Shown here: positions 17,539 to 26,816 of the stretch, in pieces
Layout of the letters: every line of letters begins with the position of its first letter
How positions within the stretch are numbered: the first letter of the stretch is position 1
NCBI RefSeq assembly: GCF_016745275.1
Contig: NZ_JADOEP010000002.1
Location: forward strand, 104,928 to 168,927
Reading direction: 5' to 3'
DNA from: Enterococcus sp. BWB1-3
GTDB taxonomy: Bacteria; Bacillota; Bacilli; Lactobacillales; Enterococcaceae
DNA length: 64,000 nt
Position numbers and translations under genes: made by a program
The notes under the pieces: model-generated
Databases searched by the model: none
Seen by the model: the letters and a program-made list of their open reading frames with translations, nothing else
What the model was told of the DNA's origin: nothing

Positions 17539-17663
17539 TGTATGTAGATTATATTTTTTTGTTGAACTAATCTATAAATCAAATGATATATAGATGATTG
17601 GTGCGCTTCTACTATTTAACACTACTTAATTTTACCATGTTATAAAATATCCTCAAGTCTTTT

Positions 17664-18293
17664 TTAGCGTCTTCTTTGTATATTTGCCATTTTTAAGTAT
17701 TTATAGGCTGTAGAAGTTTTCATATTGCATTTTTTAGCAATCTCTTCCACAGATAAAGAATTTAATTGGTATAGTCTAATCAACTTATTCTTTTGAGATT
17801 TTGTAACAGAAGGTCTTCCTAGTATTTTCCCTTTTTCACGGGCTCTCTCAAGACCAATTTTTACACGTTCACGAGTGTTGCTGACTTCATATTCATTAAA
17901 ACTTGATAGTATTTGGAAGAACATCTTTCCTCCAATGCTTGAAGTATCGATATGGTCAATTAAACTAATGTAATTTACACCCAATTCCATTAAATCTTCA
18001 ATTGTATTTACTAAAGTTCTAAATTTTCTGCTTAGCCTATCATTTTTAAATACAATCAAATAAACAGTGTTTTTTTCATCATTTGCCAATTTCTTGATAT
18101 GCTTTAACATCTTTTGGAACTCTATCCTTTTGTCATTCCTACCACTTCCATGCTCACTATATACATGATTACAATTTTGTTGCTCCATCATTTTAATTTG
18201 ATTTTCCAAAGACATTTCTTGCTTATCATCCGTTGAAACTCGACAATACCCAATCTTAATAATTTTCTTTTCTAAATTCTCTTTCTTAACCAT
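17664..18293 (-). CDS. serine recombinase of the resolvase/invertase family
   Basis: DNA resolvase/invertase of 209 residues from the ATG at 18293, chosen for the AGGAGG 7 bases upstream; the frame opens earlier at 18311. The catalytic serine is in GYCRVSTDDK (Ser20). NDRLSRKFRTLV and YISLIDHIDTSSIGGKMF match the family core, followed by the long E helix and a C-terminal helix-turn-helix (SVEEIAKKCNMKTSTAYKYL). It could resolve element dimers or invert a segment. A copy of the element's TCACAACCATTGACA motif lies 370 bp upstream and is a candidate target. Confidence 0.92.
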   Translation of the reverse strand: MVKKENLEKKIIKIGYCRVSTDDKQEMSLENQIKMMEQQNCNHVYSEHGSGRNDKRIEFQKMLKHIKKLANDEKNTVYLIVFKNDRLSRKFRTLVNTIEDLMELGVNYISLIDHIDTSSIGGKMFFQILSSFNEYEVSNTRERVKIGLERAREKGKILGRPSVTKSQKNKLIRLYQLNSLSVEEIAKKCNMKTSTAYKYLKMANIQRRR

Positions 18294-18548
18294 ATTGAAC
18301 CTCCTAATCATTGATATCTTCTATTGTATCTTTCAATGATTATTCAGTTTCAATCTATCCTATGCTCTACTGTATATATTTTTTGCTTTAATTTTTATTT
18401 TTCTTTCAAAGTAATTGTACCATCCTATTCTTAATCATGTTGCATTTTATTATCATCTTTCAAAATTAGACAGTTATTTTATTTTGTGCAATCATTTCAG
18501 TATGTTTTCATTTCAAAGAATAAGGCTTTTGACAAAGTATAGATTCAT

Positions 18549-18604
18549 CAGTAACGCTTTTTACAAATGAATACCGATGGTTTACCAGTAATGCTTTTTG
18601 CAAA
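18549..18604. repeat. two iteron-like direct repeats
   Basis: CAGTAACGCTTTTTACAAA (18549–18567) and CAGTAATGCTTTTTGCAAA (18586–18604): 19 bases with two mismatches, 37 bases apart. The gene-free interval 18294–18783 also contains motif copy 4 (18663–18683). Candidate resolvase, replication or regulatory site. Confidence 0.55.
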
Positions 18605-18662
18605 ATTTTTATAAAATAACTTGAACCTATTTATCCTCTCATTTATATAAGAAATTTTTAAT

Positions 18663-18683
18663 TCACAACCATTGACAGTTTTA
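18663..18683. repeat. element repeat motif, copy 4
   Basis: TCACAACCATTGACAGTTTT, a diverged copy of the 23-base motif found at 9994, 12690 and 12865, in the same orientation. It lies between the resolvase gene and the 176-residue gene. Confidence 0.6.
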
Positions 18684-18783
18684 CCCATTTCCACACCCTA
18701 AAACACATTCTGGGAGCTTTAAAAGAGGATGATATAAATTTATACACGCCTCTTCCAAAACCAACCAGGGCGAAAACCTGACC

Positions 18784-19314
18784 TTATTCTAATTTCTCAA
18801 CTTTTGAATCATCTAATTTTGAACTTTCCCCCTCATCCACTTCCTTTTCACTGCTTTTAATAATTTTTTGTTCTTCAATTTTACTTGCCAACTTTTCTAA
18901 TGAAGCATTTGTATTCTCTAATTCCTTTAATGCTTTTTCAAACTTATTGATGATTGTTTGCTCTCCTTTTGTAAAAGTATAGTCTTTCACTTCTAATTTT
19001 ATTTTTGTAGCTTCTTTTAAATATTTCTCCGTTACGCTTGTTAGATAACTTAAATTGTTATTATTCAGAATGAACACATTTTTCCCATCCGCATTCTTAA
19101 TTATTTTAATTCCCTCTACTGACTTACCCCCTTTTTTAATCCGAGTTTGTAATCCTACCACAATTCCTTCTCGTCTTTGCCCATCATAAATTAATTCTTT
19201 AGCCAATTCCTTATCTTCAAATAGATAATCCCAAAAATCACTCACTGTAATTCCTTCACTTTTTTCCCCTAATACATAATACAATTTTTTTAACACTTTA
19301 CTTGTTGTTGACAT
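18784..19314 (-). CDS. unknown protein, 176 residues, near the right end of the element
   Basis: Begins at ATG 19314 (MSTTSKVLKKLYYVLG), 8 bases after AAAGGTG; the frame opens slightly earlier at 19323. The N-terminal two-thirds looks like a compact alpha/beta domain (SVEGIKIIKNADGKNVFILN). The last third is a coiled-coil-like, very acidic tail (SSEKEVDEGESSKLDDSK). No recognised motif. It is the last gene before attR and lies alone, about 490 bp upstream of the resolvase. It may be a regulator or DNA-mimic-like protein, but that is a guess. Confidence 0.6.
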   Translation of the reverse strand: MSTTSKVLKKLYYVLGEKSEGITVSDFWDYLFEDKELAKELIYDGQRREGIVVGLQTRIKKGGKSVEGIKIIKNADGKNVFILNNNNLSYLTSVTEKYLKEATKIKLEVKDYTFTKGEQTIINKFEKALKELENTNASLEKLASKIEEQKIIKSSEKEVDEGESSKLDDSKVEKLE

Positions 19315-19533
19315 TACTACCACACCTTTCTTTTAGTGTGTGTGATGTTAACTCTGTTCCCAGCTGTAGTCAAATCTTTCCTTATAAAAATTTCCATACC
19401 TGCACGATTTTGCCTGCATTGGTATTATCCCCTGTCTCTTCCACACTCTCACCATAAATTCTCTTTTTTCAAAAACTTATTTTATCAGCGGTAATGCTCT
19501 GTCCTACTCTTATGCTTTATCAGCCAATCGAAA

Positions 19534-19570
19534 TTACTATATTTCCGAAGTTTTTTATAGTAGTAAATTT
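19534..19570. repeat. attR: second copy of the 37-bp attachment core
   Basis: Identical to 8096–8132. The two copies bound an 11.4-kb block starting with int and xis. The DNA to the right of this copy resembles the DNA right of attL (int 3' end included), so this site is also the left attachment site of a second, decayed element. Confidence 0.85.
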
Positions 19571-19648
19571 GCGCATTGTGCATTAAGGGCTTCTTAGAGA
19601 GGAAATTTTTCATGCCTGCTCCTTTTTGGGAGTATAGAAAAAGGATAA

Positions 19649-19728
19649 TCATCCCACCTTAACTAGTGGAACAATTATCTCATTTGCTTTATTGGCTATT
19701 TTTATCAGATGACTAAAACTTACATTTT
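19649..19728 (-). pseudogene. 3' remnant of a second, related integrase
   Basis: Minus-strand translation gives VSFSHLIKIANKANEIIVPL followed by VKVG and a stop. This aligns with the C-terminus of the intact integrase (EIANKADEVIVPLIQVG). The distance from the attachment core to the stop codon is similar at both sites, and the interval is also alike in sequence, including TTTTTCATGCCTGC. The rest of the gene is missing. The stretch 19729–19994 shows nothing else. Confidence 0.85.
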
Positions 19729-19994
19729 TATAATTATTTGATTTGTCAAATTAAGCCAGACAATTGTTTCTCATTTATGTAACTCAAATAGACTTCAAAG
19801 GAGTACTTTGAGTAAAAATATTGGATGAAGATGCATGCTTCACTATAAACTATTACTCTTCTAACTGTAGGTGCCCAAATTTAAGTACATGCTATACTAC
19901 ACGCAGAAAAAAATTTCAACTTTCCATTATCAATTTTTAACTCACATATTTTATACACTGGTTATTCTCCAAATATTAAATTTTGTATTATTTT

Positions 19995-21161
19995 CTATAG
20001 TGAGCCAAAATTGGCTCTCAACACATTATTAAAGTCGGTAAAGTTATCTTGCTTTTCATATGGACTGAAGAACTCTGGTTCAATTGAAAACATTTCTTCT
20101 ATTAGTCGCCTCTCCATCTTAAAATGGTCTTCAATACTTCGCAAATCTGTAATTTGGTTAGTTAAAATTAGATTAAAAATGCTTCGAATTTTTCCAGGTC
20201 GTTTTAAAGCAATCTCTTTATCCAAAGGTTCTTCCAATCTATAACCTTTTATAGAAATTTGACGATAAAAATAACTATGCTGCTTTGGTGTAAGAAAACC
20301 TAATTTATAGGCTCTCATTTCAAGAGCTTGAACTGAAACATTGTACTTTGCTTTTAATGGGATATAGCTGTCCGGATTGGAAATTTTTTTGATTGCTTTA
20401 AATTCAGTTCTTAATAATTGTTCAGGTAAAAGAAGGCATGAAGCGAAGTAATCAGCTTCTCGTTCAATTTGTTGACGCTCATTTTTTTCTAGTCCCAAAA
20501 AATCAATATGCGAATGTAATAACAAATGTCCCAATTCATGAGCCAAATCAAAATTCCTTCTTACAGCTGACTTTTTAATTCCAAGTACAATTATTGGAAT
20601 ATCCTCAGTAGACCAAGCACTGTATGCATCTGCTTTACCACCTACATTTTTCTCTAAAACATGAATGCCGGATTTTTCTAAAGCCAACAAAAGATTGGCA
20701 TTGTTTTGTTGAATAACTAAAAAATCACGAGTGATGGCAGCAGCAGCTTCGATTTTTTCATTCGTTAATTCCCCAATCAATTCTTTCCCTATTATGGTTC
20801 TCAATGCTATCAAAGTATTCTTGGGCGCATTTAAGTAACCTTCTAAATAATGAATCACCTCCGAAACAACGTTCAAATAAACAACTTCACTATTCGTTTT
20901 TTTTCTAGATGAACTATCAGCTTTACGATAAGCCACATTAGTTTCAGAAAAGGTTTTTGAAATACTAAATGGTTCAAAGAAGAAAGCTGTTTTCACTTGT
21001 AAAATTTCTCTTAATTGTAAAATGTTCTCAAAGGATGGCTCTATCATATCTTTTTCAAACTGCCATATCGATTGCTCAGATACATTTAATTTATCTCCAA
21101 GCTCTTTTCGAGAAAGACCATGTAGCATTCGGACTATCTGCAGATTTTTCCCATAAAACAT
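19995..21161 (-). CDS. XRE-family regulator fused to an ImmA/IrrE metallopeptidase
   Basis: Two-domain protein of 388 residues. Residues about 5–60 are an XRE helix-turn-helix (NLQIVRMLHGLSRKELGDKL). Residues about 170–260 hold an ImmA/IrrE zinc-peptidase with HELGHLL and a downstream EADYFASCLLLP helix supplying the third ligand. Such proteins cleave repressors or act as antitoxins in mobile elements. It lies 27 bp after the 240-residue gene and is probably co-transcribed with it. The pair resembles what annotators call the spr1629-family repressor/antitoxin with a DUF5986-type partner; I recall that naming and did not check it. Confidence 0.85.
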   Translation of the reverse strand: MFYGKNLQIVRMLHGLSRKELGDKLNVSEQSIWQFEKDMIEPSFENILQLREILQVKTAFFFEPFSISKTFSETNVAYRKADSSSRKKTNSEVVYLNVVSEVIHYLEGYLNAPKNTLIALRTIIGKELIGELTNEKIEAAAAITRDFLVIQQNNANLLLALEKSGIHVLEKNVGGKADAYSAWSTEDIPIIVLGIKKSAVRRNFDLAHELGHLLLHSHIDFLGLEKNERQQIEREADYFASCLLLPEQLLRTEFKAIKKISNPDSYIPLKAKYNVSVQALEMRAYKLGFLTPKQHSYFYRQISIKGYRLEEPLDKEIALKRPGKIRSIFNLILTNQITDLRSIEDHFKMERRLIEEMFSIEPEFFSPYEKQDNFTDFNNVLRANFGSL

Positions 21162-21188
21162 CGCTTTCTTCCTTTCTTAATTATGTGA

Positions 21189-21911
21189 CTATTCATTAGA
21201 AGTTTCTTTGTCCTCCTCTGGTACAGTGTAATCGTAGTCATAAACCTCTACAATCTCTTCTCTTTCTCCAACAACAGCCGAATATTCCTCATCTTCGATC
21301 GTGATGCTAGTTGTTTGCAGATAAGGTGATAAATCCTGAATCATATGCAGTACTCGTGTTTCATCATCAGGTAAAACAAGTAATACAGATTCAATCACTT
21401 TGGAAATATCTGTTTTATAAACAACAATATAAAAGTTTTCATACTTCGATAATTCTTCTTCTGAAATAAATGGTTCATCAATTGACAACTCTAATTGAAT
21501 GGAAACATTGGGTACTTTTCTCTGACCTCTACGAACCAAATCTAAAGTAGATTTATTAATTTTTGCATAATTAGATAAGTATCGGCTCGTTTTTTTCTTC
21601 TTATCCTTTGAAAAAGTCTGTTGCAAGCGATAATCATTTTTGATAATAAAAAGAGAAGGTTTACTTTCACCAAAAGAAAATTCAAGATACTCCCAACTTT
21701 CACCAGCTTTTTCTAATTTATAATCCATAAAAGAAGTAGTATTTTTGGCAACTCCATCATCAATAAAATTCCCCTTTGCAAAGGCAAATCCAGCTGAAAC
21801 TTTTAGTTTCTTCTGCATCTCTTTACGAAGATCCAAATACTCCTTATAACCAATCAATAAACCATCAACTACTAGTTGCGCCTGTTCATCTTTTAAAACA
21901 TCTCTTTCCAT
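21189..21911 (-). CDS. unknown 240-residue partner of the XRE–ImmA protein
   Basis: Soluble protein with an acidic C-terminus (EIVEVYDYDYTVPEEDKETSNE), a basic central segment (KDKKKKTSRYLSNYAKIN) and alternating beta-like segments. No catalytic motif is evident. It is first in a two-gene operon with the XRE–ImmA gene, which suggests a toxin–antitoxin or stress pair in which this protein would be toxin or substrate (inference). It may correspond to DUF5986. A promoter with TATAAT (21950–21945) and a TTCAAA -35 at 17-bp spacing lies 34 bp upstream. Confidence 0.65.
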   Translation of the reverse strand: MERDVLKDEQAQLVVDGLLIGYKEYLDLRKEMQKKLKVSAGFAFAKGNFIDDGVAKNTTSFMDYKLEKAGESWEYLEFSFGESKPSLFIIKNDYRLQQTFSKDKKKKTSRYLSNYAKINKSTLDLVRRGQRKVPNVSIQLELSIDEPFISEEELSKYENFYIVVYKTDISKVIESVLLVLPDDETRVLHMIQDLSPYLQTTSITIEDEEYSAVVGEREEIVEVYDYDYTVPEEDKETSNE

Positions 21912-21944
21912 TAATTGCGCTCCAATCCATTCATATTTCTTTTC

Positions 21945-21973
21945 ATTATATACTATATCTCATAAATTTTGAA
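21945..21973 (-). promoter_or_regulatory. promoter of the XRE–ImmA operon
   Basis: Minus strand: TTCAAA (21973–21968), 17-base spacer, TATAAT (21950–21945). The AT-alternating sequence around the -10 (ATATAGTATATAAT) could hold the XRE operator. Confidence 0.6.
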
Positions 21974-22162
21974 TCAAAACATACAATATCCCGTTTTTTT
22001 TAAAGTAGAAACTCTCGTTGAATTGAAATATTTGAAAATGCTGCTCATGTTCACTATTTTTATTAATCGATCTCATGCGGATATTCGTACATTTGGCAGC
22101 TTCTTTAAAATCATTCCTCTTTAAAAAGAATACCTAGCGAAGGTGCCCATGTAAAGGGGAAC

Positions 22163-22225
22163 AAAAAAAGTTCAGGGTATTATCTTGAGAAATACATACA
22201 TTTGGCTCCGGCACTGAACTTTTTT
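22163..22225. terminator. bidirectional terminator-like hairpin
   Basis: AAAAAAAGTTCAG (from 22164) and CTGAACTTTTTT (to 22225) are complementary and flanked by A and T runs on the proper sides for both strands. It lies upstream of the XRE–ImmA operon, probably the boundary between the accreted element and the chromosome. Confidence 0.65.
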
Positions 22226-22281
22226 CTGTTCCGTATTCTGTATTTTCTGCTATACTTTACTTATTGAAAACCAACTCAAAA

Positions 22282-22440
22282 GAATCTATGAAAAAAATGC
22301 AGGATGCTGCCCAGCCCCCTTGACAACGAGCCGCCATCATTCGGTGTTCTGCCGATAAAAATGCTCAGCAAGAAAGAACGCCAGGATAACGATTATAACC
22401 GAATGATGCGCATTATCAAATGTTCGCAAAGCCGCTTCAA
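22282..22440 (+). repeat. structured dispersed repeat, copy A
   Basis: Landmarks GAATCTATGAAA, CTTGACAACGAGCCGCCATC, then stem CATTCGG (22338–22344) with CCGAATG (22399–22405). Homologous to 57120–57290 (inverted) and 60035–60200, where the same stem reads CATTGAG/CTCAATG. The rest of the gap 21974–22576 has no gene. Confidence 0.7.
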
Positions 22441-22576
22441 CAGGCAGCTTTAAAAAAAGATACTCGCTCTGAGGAAAGACGCTGAAAAAAATGCTTGTAT
22501 TTCAATCATACCAATGTTTAGAGTCTGTCTTTGATCATATATTTTGAATTACCTATTGAAATTCAGGAGGCATTTT

Positions 22577-23977
22577 ATGACCTACAGTCGTTTTCTTTGG
22601 CGTGCTCAGAGAAAAATTCGCCATTATATTATGGATCACTTTTCATCTATTCAAATTATTGTTTCATATTATATTCTCATGACAGTGATTTCACTGTTCT
22701 TATTCTATCTGCCGGTCTTCAGAGTCCCGGGATCAAAAGTTCCTTTCATGGACATGCTCTTTATGGCGATCAGTACGGTTAGTGTAACCGGATTGACTAC
22801 TTTTGATATTCATACAGTGTTTAACGACAGAGGAATTATTTTGCTGGAAGTTCTTTTTCAGGTTGGAGGTTTAGGTATCATGATGATCTCCACTGCCTTT
22901 TTTATCCTGTCAAAGCGTCGGATTACGTTGAAGCAAAGACAGCTGATTATGACTGATATGAATCAGCCTAAGCTGAGCGGAATTGTTCGTCTGATTCGAA
23001 TCACCTTCTCCATTATCTTGTGGTTCCAACTGCTGTTCGGTGCATTCTTTTCCATTTATTTTCATGCTGCCGGCTATTATGACAATTGGCGGGATGCGAT
23101 TTTTTACGGTTTCTATCAGTCGATTTCTGCTGTCACGAATTCGGGCTTTGACGTTACAGGCGATTCCATTATCCCTTTTGCAAACGACTATCTCTTTTTG
23201 ATTGTAATCATGTTTTTAATCTTCATAGGAGGGATTGGTTTCCCAGTCTTGATGGAGATTCGTGAATGGTTTTTCTTTAAAAAGAAAAAAAGAGGTCTGC
23301 CGTTTCGCTTCTCTCTTTTCAGCAAGCTGGCACTGCTTTCATTTGTCTTTTTATTTATCGGCGGAACAGCTATCATCTATCTGCTGGAAAGGAATCACTT
23401 GTTTACAGATATGACAGAAGTAAATCGCTGGATCACTTCCATGTTCTATTCAATAACTACCAGAAATGCCGGACTGCAGATTAATCAGCTGGGTGATTTT
23501 CAGGTTACTACACTGATTATCTTTTCCATGCTGATGTTTATCGGCTGCAGCCCCAGCTCCGTGGGCGGCGGGGTCCGGACAACAACCGTCATGATTCTTG
23601 GCTTGTACCTGTATGCATTTATTAAAAGTGAAGACAATGTCAATGTTTTTGGTCGCAGAATTGATGACGATGATGTTAAAAAATCAGTCGTAGTTTTCAT
23701 GCTCTCTTTACTGATGTGCTTCTTCTCCGTCATTCTTTTATCAGCCACGGAGGAGCATTCGCTGATTGCGATTATTGTCGAAGTTGCTTCTGCATTTGGG
23801 ACAACAGGGCTATCGCTGGGTATTACAGATAATTTAAGCGGTATTGGCAAAATCATGATTTCATTGCTGATGTTTATCGGACGGATTGGCATGTTGTATA
23901 CACTGATGCTGTTTATTCCAAAAGAAACTCGTGATTTGGGTTATGAATATCCTACCGAGAAAATTATTATTGGTTAA
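22577..23977 (+). CDS. TrkH/KtrB-family potassium uptake membrane protein
   Basis: Ion-conducting subunit of a Trk/Ktr-type K+ (or Na+/K+) importer; it normally works with a cytoplasmic TrkA/KtrA gating ring, whose gene is not nearby. I chose ATG 22577 (466 residues) because AGGAGG lies 7 bases upstream; the frame opens at a TTG at 22544. The four selectivity-filter loops are visible in order: ISTVSVTGLTTF, AVTNSGFDV, TTRNAGLQI and FGTTGLSLG, each between membrane helices. A terminator follows. Confidence 0.93.
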   Translation: MTYSRFLWRAQRKIRHYIMDHFSSIQIIVSYYILMTVISLFLFYLPVFRVPGSKVPFMDMLFMAISTVSVTGLTTFDIHTVFNDRGIILLEVLFQVGGLGIMMISTAFFILSKRRITLKQRQLIMTDMNQPKLSGIVRLIRITFSIILWFQLLFGAFFSIYFHAAGYYDNWRDAIFYGFYQSISAVTNSGFDVTGDSIIPFANDYLFLIVIMFLIFIGGIGFPVLMEIREWFFFKKKKRGLPFRFSLFSKLALLSFVFLFIGGTAIIYLLERNHLFTDMTEVNRWITSMFYSITTRNAGLQINQLGDFQVTTLIIFSMLMFIGCSPSSVGGGVRTTTVMILGLYLYAFIKSEDNVNVFGRRIDDDDVKKSVVVFMLSLLMCFFSVILLSATEEHSLIAIIVEVASAFGTTGLSLGITDNLSGIGKIMISLLMFIGRIGMLYTLMLFIPKETRDLGYEYPTEKIIIG

Positions 23978-23998
23978 CAGCTTTGTTAAAACCACAGG

Positions 23999-24030
23999 AA
24001 GACCGGATTGGACTGACAGCCCGGTCTTTT
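23999..24030 (+). terminator. terminator of the TrkH-family gene
   Basis: AAGACCGG (23999–24006) pairs with CCGGTCTT (24021–24028), followed by TTTTTAATTTTT. Confidence 0.85.
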
Positions 24031-24153
24031 TAATTTTTCGCAGCTTTAAACAGACTGCACGCATCATAAGCTGTAGAGCTCAGGCGAAATCTTCTTCCTT
24101 TCCAAGTATTCCTTCCATTTGTTTAAGAACACCGAAAAATCAGAGAAAATAAA

Positions 24154-24182
24154 TTAAACTTTCTTTTTAATTATGGTATGAT
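24154..24182 (+). promoter_or_regulatory. promoter of murT–gatD
   Basis: TTAAAC (24154–24159), 17-base spacer, TATGAT (24177–24182), about 54 bp before the murT start. The -35 box is a weak match. Confidence 0.5.
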
Positions 24183-24235
24183 AGGTTGAGTTTACAGAGA
24201 TCAAACTTATTATTTACATAGATGGAGGAAACCAT

Positions 24236-25588
24236 ATGAGTGTTAGAAGTCAACTTGCTATTGCAGCTGGAAAAACCTCACAATGGGTTTTGCAGACCTT
24301 TTTCAAAGGGGGCAGCAGCTACCCCGGGCAGCTTGCGTTAAAAATAGATCCGAATATTTTGGATACTCTGGCAAAGGATTATGAGATTGTCGTAGTAACT
24401 GGAACAAACGGAAAAACTCTGACAACTGCTTTAACTGTCAATATTCTGAGACAGGAATTTGATCATGTGCTGACCAATCCAACCGGCGCCAATATGGTTC
24501 AGGGAATTGTTTCGACCTTTCTATCGGCTAAACAAAAAAAGAACCAGAAGAAATTTGCTGTTCTGGAAATTGATGAGGCCAGCCTAAGTAAAGTGACGGA
24601 ATATATTAAACCAAAGCTGTTTCTTTTTACCAATATCTTCAGGGATCAAATGGACCGATACGGAGAAATCTATACAACCTATCGTATGATTGTCGAAGGA
24701 GCAGCAGCTTCTCCTGAAGCTCCGATTCTCTGCAACGGCGATTCACCTATCTTTAATTCTGTTGATACAGTAAATCCCCGGAAATATTACGGCTTCAATC
24801 ACTTGCCTGATCTGGAACAGCTAGCTCACTACAATACAGATGGTATTCTTTGTCCAAAATGTCATCATATCCTGCATTACAAAATGATTACGTACGCAAA
24901 TCTTGGAAAATACTACTGCCCAAACTGTGATTTTCGCAGACCTGAATTAGACGTTCAGCTTACTGAAATGGTTCACATGGATAATGTTTCGGCTGAATTT
25001 ATCATTGATGGAAATACTTATGATATTTCAGTCGGCGGCATGTATAACGTGTACAATGCGCTGGCTGCGACAGCAGTTGCAGAGCATTACGGCGTAGCCG
25101 GAGACAAAATCAAAGCCGGGTTAAGCTATGATGAAAAAGTATTCGGTCGTCAGGAAGTGATTCAAATCGGCGACAAACGTTGTACACTAGTGCTTGTTAA
25201 GAACCCTGTAGGACTGAATCAGGTTGTTGATATGATTAATCTGGCTCCTTATCCGTTTTCTTTGGTCTCTCTGCTTAATGCAAATTATGCAGATGGCATT
25301 GACGTCAGCTGGATTTGGGACGGGAATCATGAAGCATTCGCTGAAATGGATATCCCTGCTGTTATTGCTGGAGGCGATCGTCATAAGGATATGGCCCTGC
25401 GTTTAAAAGTGGCTGGAATCCCTGAAGATAAGCTGAGCGAAATTAAAAATCTTGACGAAGTAATACAGGCAATCAAAAGCCTGCCGACTGAAAATGTTTA
25501 TATACTAGCCACTTATACGGCTGTTCTGCAGTTGAGAAAAGCTTTAACTGCTCAAGGCTATATTCAAGGAGGGATGAACGGTGTCTAA
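24236..25588 (+). CDS. murT: lipid II isoglutaminyl synthase, MurT subunit
   Basis: ATP-dependent subunit of the MurT/GatD complex that amidates D-iso-glutamate of lipid II to D-iso-glutamine in peptidoglycan precursors, at the cytoplasmic face of the membrane. It has 450 residues. The Mur-ligase P-loop GTNGKT is at 56–61. A four-cysteine zinc ribbon (CPKC … CPNC) lies near residues 205–230, a hallmark of MurT. The C-terminal DUF1727 domain is complete. The ATG follows GGAGG. Its last codons overlap the gatD start, so the subunits are made together. Confidence 0.97.
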   Translation: MSVRSQLAIAAGKTSQWVLQTFFKGGSSYPGQLALKIDPNILDTLAKDYEIVVVTGTNGKTLTTALTVNILRQEFDHVLTNPTGANMVQGIVSTFLSAKQKKNQKKFAVLEIDEASLSKVTEYIKPKLFLFTNIFRDQMDRYGEIYTTYRMIVEGAAASPEAPILCNGDSPIFNSVDTVNPRKYYGFNHLPDLEQLAHYNTDGILCPKCHHILHYKMITYANLGKYYCPNCDFRRPELDVQLTEMVHMDNVSAEFIIDGNTYDISVGGMYNVYNALAATAVAEHYGVAGDKIKAGLSYDEKVFGRQEVIQIGDKRCTLVLVKNPVGLNQVVDMINLAPYPFSLVSLLNANYADGIDVSWIWDGNHEAFAEMDIPAVIAGGDRHKDMALRLKVAGIPEDKLSEIKNLDEVIQAIKSLPTENVYILATYTAVLQLRKALTAQGYIQGGMNGV

Positions 25589-26246
25589 AGAACTGCACGT
25601 CTGTCACCTTTATGGAAATTTGTTAAATACCTATGGGGATAACGGAAATATGCTGATGCTGAAATATCTGGCTGAAAAAGACGGAATTGCGTTTCACTCC
25701 GAGATAGTCAGCATTTATGAACCCTTTGATCCTGATAAATATGACTTAGTCTTTTTCGGAGGCGGGCAAGACTTTGAACAGGTGATTGTCTCCCATGATA
25801 TCCAATCGAAAAAAGACGATCTGACTGCCTACATCGAGAATGATGGCGTGATGCTGGCTATCTGCGGCGGATTTCAGCTGTTGGGTCATTACTATATCGG
25901 TGCAGATGGTGAAAAAATCAAAGGCATCAGCGCACTGGATCATTACACGCTGAGTCAAGAAAACAGCCGTTACATCGGCGATATTGTCATCCATAACGAA
26001 GAGTTTGACGAAACTTATTATGGATTTGAAAACCACAATGGACGAACGTTTCTTGGAGAAGGAGAAAAACCTTTAGGGAAGGTCATCGAAGGAAAAGGAA
26101 ACAATGCGGAGGACGGCACTGAAGGTGTCCATTACAAAAATGTATTTGGTTCTTATTTTCATGGGCCTATTCTTTCCCGCAATGAAAATCTGGGCAAACG
26201 TTTGATTTATACAGCGCTTGAACGGAAATACGGAGAAAACAGCTGA
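25581..26246 (+). CDS. gatD: lipid II isoglutaminyl synthase, glutaminase subunit GatD
   Basis: Glutamine amidotransferase that feeds ammonia to MurT. It has 221 residues of the class-I/CobB-CobQ-like fold; the nucleophile is Cys95 in [11 protein letters not shown] and the catalytic His is in GSYFHGPIL. The start is GTG at 25581, 8 bases inside the end of murT, with AAGGAGGG upstream. The operon ends at the terminator at 26273. Confidence 0.96.
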   Translation: MSKELHVCHLYGNLLNTYGDNGNMLMLKYLAEKDGIAFHSEIVSIYEPFDPDKYDLVFFGGGQDFEQVIVSHDIQSKKDDLTAYIENDGVMLAICGGFQLLGHYYIGADGEKIKGISALDHYTLSQENSRYIGDIVIHNEEFDETYYGFENHNGRTFLGEGEKPLGKVIEGKGNNAEDGTEGVHYKNVFGSYFHGPILSRNENLGKRLIYTALERKYGENS

Positions 26247-26272
26247 CAGCTGGGAACAAATAATAAAAAAAT

Positions 26273-26319
26273 AAACTGTAGACCACATGATCGAAAAGAA
26301 CAGGTGTCTGCAGTTTTTT
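26273..26319 (+). terminator. terminator of murT–gatD
   Basis: AAACTGTAGACC pairs with GGTGTCTGCAGTTT (small mismatches), followed by TTTTTATT. The stretch 26320–26522 has nothing else. Confidence 0.75.
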
Positions 26320-26522
26320 ATTCGAAACAGCTTTTCATTAATCAGACGCCCATTGAAGTTCTAAAAATAATTATGCTATTTCAGTTCTAAAGTTTCAGAT
26401 TTTTATCAGATCAACCTTATCTCAAAAGTATGCTCTTTTAAGATAATCAGTGGGATTGATTTTTTAGAATAAAAAAATTGCTACGTTCAATTACCACAAA
26501 TTTTTCATCATTTACTTCTGTT

Positions 26523-26816
26523 TCATTCTCCCATAGAAAAACTTATAAATACATTAAATGAGGGTAAAAATACAACTCTGCCAGTATAATAAAGACAAGT
26601 ATAGTCCAAAACCTTTTTATACGATAACAGCTCTATTGTATGTGCTCCTCTTTGAAAAATAATCCACCCTTTGGAAGTATTAAGTCTCACCTGAAACTGA
26701 CTTAAATCTGTCCCACTATCATTAAACAGATATAATAAAAATTTAATAAAGAGCATTGGAGCAAGCAGCACTGCCCAAAAGATTGTACTTTTATTAAAAT
26801 AGGTCTTTCGTGTCAT
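26523..26816 (-). CDS. small hypothetical membrane protein
   Basis: Protein of 97 residues with one clear N-terminal membrane helix (STIFWAVLLAPMLFIKFLLYLF) and a beta-rich remainder ending FNVFISFSMGE. A strong purine-rich ribosome site (AGAGGGGG) precedes the ATG, which is the main support that it is real. It stands alone between gatD and manA. No family recognised. Confidence 0.5.
   Translation of the reverse strand: MTRKTYFNKSTIFWAVLLAPMLFIKFLLYLFNDSGTDLSQFQVRLNTSKGWIIFQRGAHTIELLSYKKVLDYTCLYYTGRVVFLPSFNVFISFSMGE

Noticed and set aside
8096..19570. Integrative conjugative element
   Set aside because: No relaxase, coupling protein or type IV secretion genes are present, so the block is better called a small integrative or mobilisable element.
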